A DNA stretch of 10,260 bases from Desulfobacteraceae bacterium (GTDB lineage: Bacteria; Desulfobacterota; Desulfobacteria; Desulfobacterales; SG8-13). Positions within the stretch are counted from its first letter, which is position 1. The number at the start of each line of letters is the position of its first letter. The stretch is taken from contig JARFQH010000380.1 in assembly GCA_029287875.1 (NCBI GenBank), forward strand, positions 1 to 10,260. The letters are read 5' to 3'. The notes under the pieces are model-generated. The model saw only the letters and a list, made by a program, of their open reading frames with translations. It searched no databases and was not told where the DNA came from. A program made the position numbers and the translations under genes. Positions 4,603 to 10,260 of the stretch are shown piece by piece.

Positions 4603-5184
4603 ATGACTACCGAGAACCGACCCCGCTGCGGCTGGATGGGCAACGATGAGTTGATGTGTCGTTATCACGATGATGAATGGGGTGTGCCTGTTCACGAGGA
4701 TCAGCGTTGGTTTGAATACATCGTTCTCGATGCTTTTCAGGCCGGCCTTTCATGGAGGACTGTTTTGCACAAACGCGTCGCCTTTCGGAAGGTGTTCCGC
4801 GGCTTTGATCCGATTCGAGTCGCCCGGATGTCTGAAAAAGCCATGGAAAAAGCCTGTCAAAATCCGGCTATCATTCGCAACCGGCTTAAGATCCGCGCGA
4901 CGGTCAACAATGCCACGGCGTTTCTAAACCTTCAGAAAAAGCACGGTTCCTTCGACGCCTATATCTGGTCGTTCACCAATGGCAGGGTCATTCACAACAA
5001 CTGGCGGGAATTGGACGAAATCCCCGCCCACACCGAGCTTTCGGATACCGTTAGCAAGGCGCTGAAGAGCGAGGGCTTTTCCTTTGTCGGCACTACCATC
5101 TGCTATTCGTTCCTGCAGGCCGGCGGCATTGTCAACGATCATTTGGTGGACTGCTTCAGGTACAAAGAGCTAAAGGGTGGCTGA
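4603..5184 (+). CDS. tag: DNA-3-methyladenine glycosylase I
   Basis: The 193-aa protein aligns by eye with E. coli Tag along its whole length. It removes 3-methyladenine from DNA in the cytoplasm. The N-terminal RCGWMGNDELMCRYHDDEWG supplies zinc ligands C9 and H22 and the preceding Y21. QAGLSW (46-51) is the conserved binding-pocket helix with W51. The C-terminal FVGTTICYSFLQAGGIVNDH with H180 and C184 gives the other two zinc ligands. One notable difference: the residue matching E. coli Glu38 is D43 here, a conservative change. I chose the ATG at 4603 because similarity begins just after it. An in-frame GTG at 4495 would add 36 residues translated entirely from the palindromic repeat and its edge, which is unlikely to be real. 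The ribosome binding site is weak (AGAAAGAA). It faces epmA tail to tail across 58 bp with no clear terminator. Confidence 0.93.
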   Translation: MTTENRPRCGWMGNDELMCRYHDDEWGVPVHEDQRWFEYIVLDAFQAGLSWRTVLHKRVAFRKVFRGFDPIRVARMSEKAMEKACQNPAIIRNRLKIRATVNNATAFLNLQKKHGSFDAYIWSFTNGRVIHNNWRELDEIPAHTELSDTVSKALKSEGFSFVGTTICYSFLQAGGIVNDHLVDCFRYKELKGG

Positions 5185-5242
5185 AATAACCCCATAGTTG
5201 CATAAACAACATGACAAATGAAAACAATTCCCTGGAGAAAAA

Positions 5243-6166
5243 TCAAAGCTCTTCCGGCGTGAAGGCCACCACATCGTCTATCTCTGTCGTATCGGCAAAG
5301 AGCATCACCAGACGGTCGATACCGAGCGCGTTTCCGGCCGCATCCGGCATGTCTTTCAGGGTTTCCAAAAATCTTTCCGGCATTGAATAGACCGTCAGGC
5401 CGGTCTGACGCCGCAACTCTCTTGCCGCGTCGAATCGAGCACGCTGTTCATTCACGTCAGTGAGCTCCGTAAAAGCATTGCAGAGTTCCAAGCCGCCAAT
5501 GTAAAGCTCGAAGCGCTCGGCCAGCCGCCGATTCGAAGGCTTCAGGCGCGCCAAAGCGCCGCAGGCGGCGGGATAGTCGTAAAGAAACAGTGGTTTTTCG
5601 ACCCCGAGCCGCGGCTCGATTTCCAGCGCCAAAACTTCTTCAAACCGATTTTCTTCCATTGCCTGTTCTGCGGAAATGCCCGCCAGACGCTCGAAGGCTT
5701 CCGCAACCGTCATGCGCGGCCAGGGAAGGGACAAATCGATCGGTCGACCTTGGTAGCACAGCCCATCTCTGAGCCCGATGTTCTCGGTTACTTTGGTTAA
5801 CAATGCTTCGCACTGGGTCATCATGTCGGAATAACCATGTCCGGACGTGTACCATTCCAACAGGGTCAGCTCCGGCAGGTGCCGGCGTCCTCTCTCATTT
5901 CTGCGAAAGCATTTGCAGATCTGAAAGATACGGGGATAACCGGCGGCCAGAAGTTGCTTCATGCACAATTCGGGTGAGGTCTGAAGAAACCAGCTGCCGG
6001 ACGGCTGGGCGTCGATATGAGCCTCCGGGGCCGGCGCGGGGATCCGGATCGGGGTCTCCACTTCGAGATAGTCGTTTTCGGCGAAAAACTGCCGGACAGT
6101 CCGGATGATGCGGGCTCTTAGCCGAAGGTTTTGAAGACAGGCAGCCTGCCGGTATGGCATTGTCAT
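5243..6166 (-). CDS. epmA: EF-P lysine aminoacylase EpmA (lysyl-tRNA synthetase-like)
   Basis: The 307-aa protein is a class II aminoacyl-tRNA synthetase catalytic core without the anticodon-binding domain, the hallmark of EpmA (PoxA/GenX/YjeA), which is about 325 aa in E. coli. EpmA attaches (R)-beta-lysine to a lysine of elongation factor P. Motif 1 is around NDYLEVETPIRIP (31-43). LQTSPELCMKQLLAAGY (61-77) follows. Motif 2 is CFRRNERGRRHLPELTLLEWY (86-106), GLELCNAFTELTD (225-237) comes next, and motif 3 is GNALGIDRLVML (278-289). The start ATG at 6166 has AAGAGGAA about 12 nt upstream, a somewhat long spacing; an ATG two codons later is an alternative. It follows the RND permease by 72 bp on the same strand, so co-transcription is possible. 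Neither efp nor epmB is in the window. Confidence 0.9.
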   Translation of the reverse strand: MTMPYRQAACLQNLRLRARIIRTVRQFFAENDYLEVETPIRIPAPAPEAHIDAQPSGSWFLQTSPELCMKQLLAAGYPRIFQICKCFRRNERGRRHLPELTLLEWYTSGHGYSDMMTQCEALLTKVTENIGLRDGLCYQGRPIDLSLPWPRMTVAEAFERLAGISAEQAMEENRFEEVLALEIEPRLGVEKPLFLYDYPAACGALARLKPSNRRLAERFELYIGGLELCNAFTELTDVNEQRARFDAARELRRQTGLTVYSMPERFLETLKDMPDAAGNALGIDRLVMLFADTTEIDDVVAFTPEEL

Positions 6167-6238
6167 CGAATCGGGAATTTCCTCTTGGTTTTTTTACTTT
6201 AAAAAAGCAGGGGAGCGAATTGGGCGCCGATCGATAAG

Positions 6239-9200
6239 CTATTCAACCGCCTCCCCTTGGGGCTTGTGATGGGTGTGCGCCGCCTCCCAGCGTTTGTCCA
6301 GAAAATAGAGGACGGGGACCGTCATCCTGGAAAACAGCAGGGACGCCACCTCGCCGGCCATCAGGGAGATCGCCAGCCCTTGGAAAATCGGGTCGAAGAG
6401 AATCACCGACGCACCGACCACCACCGCAGCGGCGGTGAGCATCATGGGACGAAACCTTACCGCACCGGCGTCAATCACGGCCTGGTCGAGGGGCGCCCCC
6501 TGCTGCAACCGCAGTTCAATGAAGTCGACCAGGATGATGGAATTGCGCACGACGATGCCCGCACCGGCGATAAAGCCGATCATGGATGTGGCGCTGAAAA
6601 AAGCACCGAATGCCCAGTGGGCCGGCAGAATGCCGATCAGCGAAAACGGTATGGCCACCATGATGACCAGCGGTGTGGAATACGACTGGAACCAGCCCAC
6701 GACCAGCACGAAGATCAGCACCAGCACGACTGCGAAGGCAATGCCCAGGTCGCGAAATACCTCGTAGGTGATGTGCCACTCCCCGTCCCATTTCATGGCG
6801 AACTTGCGGTCGCTTTCCGGAACAGCGGCACTGTATTGGGCGATCCGGTAGCCTTCGGGCAAATCGATGGCGTCTATTTTTTGATACATCTCCAGGATGG
6901 CGTAAACCGGACTCTCTTTCACACCGGCCACATCCCCGATGACATAGACCACCGGCAGTAGATTTTTGTGGTAGATGCTGCGGTCGATGTTGGTTTTGCG
7001 AGGCGTTACCAGACTGGATAGCGGGACCAGTTGACCGTCGTCTCCAGGAAGCTTGAAGCTCTCAAGGCGCCCGATGCCGGCCCGCGCCGCCAGCGGAGAC
7101 CGAAAATAGATCTGAACGTCTTCCTTTTCCTCCGGCATGTGCATCAGCCCGACGGCCTTGCCCTTGAGAGCGGACTCCAGAGCCTGGTTGATTTGGGCGA
7201 CCCGGATCCCGTTCAGGGCGGCCTTTTCCTGGTCAGCCGCCAAAACGTAGCGCACCTGGTCTCCTTCCATGTACCAGTCAACGTCTACCACTCCCGGGGT
7301 TTCTGTGAAAATCCGCCGGATCTCAAGGGCCAATTCGCGCTGGCGCTTATAATCGGGTCCGTAAACCTCGGCCACGAGGGTCGAAAGAACGGGCGGCCCC
7401 GGCGGCACTTCGACCACCTTGACCCTGGCGCCATAGCGATCGGCAATGGCTTTAAGAGGCGCCCGTACTCTCTTGGCAATCTGATGGCTCTGCTGCTGAC
7501 GGTCCCCCTTGGCCGCCAGGTTGACCTGGATGTCCGCCACATTGGGCCCCTGCCGCAGGTAATAGTGCCGCACCAGGCCGTTGAAGTTGAAAGGGCCGGC
7601 GGTGCCGGCATATATCTCGTAGTCCGTTACTTCGTTGACGGTCTCGATGTAATTTCCCATCTCCTGGGCGGCGGCGGTGGTCCCTTCCAGCGTGGCCGTC
7701 TGGGGCATGTCGATAATGACCTGGAACTCACTCTTGTTGTCGAACGGGAGCATCTTGACCCGCACCAGGCCGACGACCACCATGGCGCAGGCTAAAAGCA
7801 GCATAACCACGACCCCGATCAAAAAGGACCAGCGCCAGACCGGGCGGTGGAGCAAAGGGTCCATGACACGTCGGTAGAGCCGGGTGGCCCAATCCTCCTG
7901 CTCATGGTGTCCTGTGGCGTTTACCGACGCGTGTTCTTCACGCCGGATCAGACGCACCGAGGCCCAGGGCGTGACGATAAAAGCCACCAGCAGCGAAAAC
8001 ACCATTGCGGCCGAAGCGCCCACCGGAATCGGTCGCATGTAAGGTCCCATGAGACCCCCGACGAAAGCCATGGGCAGAATGGCGGCGATGACCGTCATGG
8101 TCGCCAGAATAGTGGGGTTGCCGACTTCATCCACTGCCTCGATAACCACCGTGAACTTGGATCGCCCCTGGTTCTCGGGGAGCCGATAGTGGCGAGCGAT
8201 ATTCTCTACCACCACGATGGCATCGTCCACCAGAATTCCGATGGAGAAAATCAAGGCGAAAAGCGTAATACGGTTGAGTGTATAACCGTAAAGATAGAAA
8301 ACGGCCAGTGTCAACGCCAGGGTCACAGGGATGGCAAGGGCCACCACGCCGGATTCCCGGTGTCCGAGGGTAAACCAGATGAGCAGGGTTACCGACACGA
8401 TGGCAATCAGCATGTGGAGCAGCAACTCGTTCGATTTTTCTTCCGCCGTCTCCCCGTAGTTGCGGGTGATCGTAAATTGGATATCGTCTGGAATGACCGT
8501 ACCGCGGGCTTCCTTCACCCGGCCGATCACCTTTCGAGCGACGTCGATCGCGTTGGTCCCTTTGCGTTTGCCCACGGTCAGGGTCACCGCCGGCCGGATC
8601 CCTTCGGCCGTTCTCCCGGACGGAATATCCTTTTTGGCCGCCGCCGGGCCTGCACCGAAAAACACATATTGATCCGGCTCCTCGGGACCGTCGGTTATAG
8701 CGGCGACATCTCTCAAATAAACCGGCCGGCCGTCGTGAACGCCAACCACGACCCGACCGACGTCCTCGGCGTTTCTCAAAAAATATCCGGTATGGACCAG
8801 AACCTGGCCGTTCATTGAAGAAGGGAAACTCCCAGCATCGGCCTCCTGATTGGCAGCACGCACGAGATTGATGACCTGTTGATCGGACAGGCCATAGGCG
8901 GCCAGACGCACCGGATCCAGTTCGACCCGGACCTGGCGCCGGTAGCCGCCGATGAGAGTGGTAATTGAAACGTTCTTCTCCCGCTTGACCAGATTCTCCG
9001 TTTCGGCGGCCACCCGCCGTAACGTGTAGTGATCGGCGCTGTCGCTCCAGAAGGTCAGGGCCAGGATGGGAACGTCATCAATGTAACTGGGTTTGATCAG
9101 AGGCGGGGTCACGCAGCAGGGAATGCGGTCCATGTTGGCCATCAGCTTCGACTGGAGCCGGACAATCGACCTTTCTTCGTCCTCGCCCACGAAGAACCGC

Positions 9201-9499
9201 ACCACCACCATCGCCATGCCCGGACTGGAGGTGGAATAAACGTATTCCACACCCGGAATCTCCCACAACAACTTTTCCATGGGGCTGGTAACACGCTGCT
9301 CGACCTCTTTGGACGATGCACCCGGCATCTGAACGAAGATGTCGATCATCGGAACGATGATTTGCGGTTCCTCCTCCCGGGGCAAGGCGATGACCGCGGC
9401 TGCTCCTAAGAGAATGGCGGCAATGATAATGACGGGCGTAAGCTTTGAATCGATAAAAAACTGGGCGATCTTGCCGGAGGGCCCGACATTCTGGTTCAT
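6239..9499 (-). CDS. RND family efflux permease (AcrB-type)
   Basis: The 1086-aa protein has the full RND layout. There is one N-terminal transmembrane helix (about 20-39), a large periplasmic domain (40-355), then a helix bundle (about 358-515). TM4 contains GILVDDAIVVVENI, where D425 and D426 match the proton-relay aspartates of AcrB. A further helix (about 557-580), a second periplasmic domain (580-910) and the last helix bundle (about 916-1065) with GAGIVVRNSIILVDFIE complete the repeat. It sits in the inner membrane and uses proton influx to export a substrate with its adaptor. The substrate cannot be deduced. It appears closer to the broad AcrB-like cluster than to heavy-metal CusA types, because no methionine-rich metal motif is visible. 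A vicinal C128-C129 pair lies in the first periplasmic domain. The start ATG overlaps the adaptor's stop (ATGA), implying translational coupling. No outer-membrane channel gene is seen. Confidence 0.94.
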   Translation of the reverse strand: MNQNVGPSGKIAQFFIDSKLTPVIIIAAILLGAAAVIALPREEEPQIIVPMIDIFVQMPGASSKEVEQRVTSPMEKLLWEIPGVEYVYSTSSPGMAMVVVRFFVGEDEERSIVRLQSKLMANMDRIPCCVTPPLIKPSYIDDVPILALTFWSDSADHYTLRRVAAETENLVKREKNVSITTLIGGYRRQVRVELDPVRLAAYGLSDQQVINLVRAANQEADAGSFPSSMNGQVLVHTGYFLRNAEDVGRVVVGVHDGRPVYLRDVAAITDGPEEPDQYVFFGAGPAAAKKDIPSGRTAEGIRPAVTLTVGKRKGTNAIDVARKVIGRVKEARGTVIPDDIQFTITRNYGETAEEKSNELLLHMLIAIVSVTLLIWFTLGHRESGVVALAIPVTLALTLAVFYLYGYTLNRITLFALIFSIGILVDDAIVVVENIARHYRLPENQGRSKFTVVIEAVDEVGNPTILATMTVIAAILPMAFVGGLMGPYMRPIPVGASAAMVFSLLVAFIVTPWASVRLIRREEHASVNATGHHEQEDWATRLYRRVMDPLLHRPVWRWSFLIGVVVMLLLACAMVVVGLVRVKMLPFDNKSEFQVIIDMPQTATLEGTTAAAQEMGNYIETVNEVTDYEIYAGTAGPFNFNGLVRHYYLRQGPNVADIQVNLAAKGDRQQQSHQIAKRVRAPLKAIADRYGARVKVVEVPPGPPVLSTLVAEVYGPDYKRQRELALEIRRIFTETPGVVDVDWYMEGDQVRYVLAADQEKAALNGIRVAQINQALESALKGKAVGLMHMPEEKEDVQIYFRSPLAARAGIGRLESFKLPGDDGQLVPLSSLVTPRKTNIDRSIYHKNLLPVVYVIGDVAGVKESPVYAILEMYQKIDAIDLPEGYRIAQYSAAVPESDRKFAMKWDGEWHITYEVFRDLGIAFAVVLVLIFVLVVGWFQSYSTPLVIMVAIPFSLIGILPAHWAFGAFFSATSMIGFIAGAGIVVRNSIILVDFIELRLQQGAPLDQAVIDAGAVRFRPMMLTAAAVVVGASVILFDPIFQGLAISLMAGEVASLLFSRMTVPVLYFLDKRWEAAHTHHKPQGEAVE

Positions 9500-10260
9500 G
9501 AATCGGCCTCCACTTTGGTCCCGTCACTGAAACCCGGAGGCGGGGTGACAACAAACCGCGCGCCTTCCTGCAGACCGGAGAGTACCTCGATGGTGTTTCC
9601 CAAACTCTTCCCGGTACGGATCAAGCGGAACCGGGCGATCTGATCGGGGTCAACGATGTAAATCCCCGTCAACTGGCCTTCATGAACCACCGCCGAGGTC
9701 GGCACCAGGATCAGGCGGCCGGTGCCGATCGGAACGGCAACCCGGGCGAACACACCGGATCTCAGGTTCGCCGCATCGGGCAAACGGACCTTGACCAGAA
9801 AGGACCGACTTTTAGTATCGGCCGCCGGAACGATCGTCGCCACAATCCCGTCCAGCGGCTCGTCGATCAGGCCGGGCACCCGCACGGCCACCGTATCGCC
9901 AATACGAACAGACAGGATGTGGCCTTCCGGCAGTTCCAAGTCGACCCGGTAGTTGCCGGTACGTTCGATCTTCACCAAAGGCGTTCCCGGAGCGGCCAGA
10001 TCACCGACCTCCACCAGCTTGTCGACCATAACGCCATCGTAGGCGGCATTGATAACGGCATCCTTGTGGGTGACCGATGCGGCCGCAACCGCCGCCCGGG
10101 CCTGCTGCACCCGGCTGCGGGCGGCCGCCACCATAGAACCGGCCTGGGTCAGTGCCGCCTGCGCTTGCCGATGGCGGGCGGCAACTGTGTCGAACTCCTG
10201 CGGCGTTACCGCCTCCTCCCTGAGCATCAGCACATACCGATCGTAATTCAAATGCGCCAA
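9496..10260 (-). CDS. RND efflux periplasmic adaptor (membrane fusion protein), N-terminus outside the window
   Basis: The open frame enters at the right edge and gives 254 residues to the TGA at 9496-9498, so signal peptide, first lipoyl half and the start of the hairpin are missing. What remains begins with a coiled-coil return helix (about 10-65, Ala/Gln-rich heptads such as RHRQAQAALTQAGSMVAAA). Next is the second lipoyl half (AAYDGVMVDKLVEVGD, then GTPLVKIE), a beta-barrel domain (YRVDLELPEGHILSVRIGDT to about LRSGVFARVAVP) and a membrane-proximal domain ending EVLSGLQEGARFVVTPPPGF. This order is diagnostic for MexA/AcrA-type adaptors that link the RND pump to an outer-membrane channel in the periplasm. 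The last codons overlap the permease start by four bases, so the two are made together. Confidence 0.92.
   Translation of the reverse strand: MAHLNYDRYVLMLREEAVTPQEFDTVAARHRQAQAALTQAGSMVAAARSRVQQARAAVAAASVTHKDAVINAAYDGVMVDKLVEVGDLAAPGTPLVKIERTGNYRVDLELPEGHILSVRIGDTVAVRVPGLIDEPLDGIVATIVPAADTKSRSFLVKVRLPDAANLRSGVFARVAVPIGTGRLILVPTSAVVHEGQLTGIYIVDPDQIARFRLIRTGKSLGNTIEVLSGLQEGARFVVTPPPGFSDGTKVEADS

Noticed and set aside
5185..5242. Bidirectional terminator between tag and epmA
   Set aside because: Only a 4-bp stem (GTTG/CAAC) without a T-run is present; too weak to call.
7847..8818. Long plus-strand open frame opposite the RND permease
   Set aside because: It is the antisense shadow of a well-conserved permease; its His/Arg/Gly-rich composition is typical of such shadows.

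Overview
The window looks like a chromosomal stretch from a GC-rich, anaerobic Gram-negative bacterium. A Desulfobacterota (sulfate-reducer-like) lineage is my best guess. The reasons are a cysteine-dense double-ferredoxin protein of a type common there, a DUF6868 gene, an RND efflux system, EpmA, and several palindromic intergenic repeats of the kind seen in those genomes. The lineage is inferred from protein style, not from a marker gene.

Left part (1-2412, all minus strand): the N-terminal third or less of an SLC12-like cation-chloride cotransporter/APC permease (cut by the window edge); a 389-bp gap with an AT-rich imperfect palindrome carrying four tandem CAAATAA units; a 427-aa winged-helix/4Fe-4S protein with a strong ribosome binding site; and the remains of a radical SAM gene whose middle is deleted, so that the N-terminal CX4CX2C part and the genuine C-terminus lie next to each other in different frames.

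Centre (2413-5184, plus strand): an accessory-looking stretch. Its key element is a single integron-type gene cassette (about 2652-3140) carrying a UPF0158 gene. Its attC-like site has paired L boxes with one extrahelical G, and its R'' box (GGCTAAC, containing the stop codon) is the exact reverse complement of the GTTAGCC at the cassette's left boundary, as expected for a cassette that was once circular. No integrase gene is in the window. After it come a 104-bp inverted-repeat element, a two-helix DUF6868 membrane protein, an AlkD-like HEAT-repeat alkylpurine DNA glycosylase, a 106-bp palindromic repeat, and tag (3-methyladenine DNA glycosylase I). Two structurally unrelated glycosylases for alkylated bases thus lie in tandem.

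Right part (5243-10260, minus strand): a probable transcription unit in the order periplasmic adaptor (partial, N-terminus outside the window), RND permease (ATGA overlap, translationally coupled), then epmA after 72 bp. The first two form an inner-membrane/periplasm efflux pair of unknown substrate; epmA encodes the lysyl-tRNA-synthetase-like enzyme that modifies elongation factor P, whose gene is not in the window. I saw no rRNA, tRNA, CRISPR array or convincing Rho-independent terminator.
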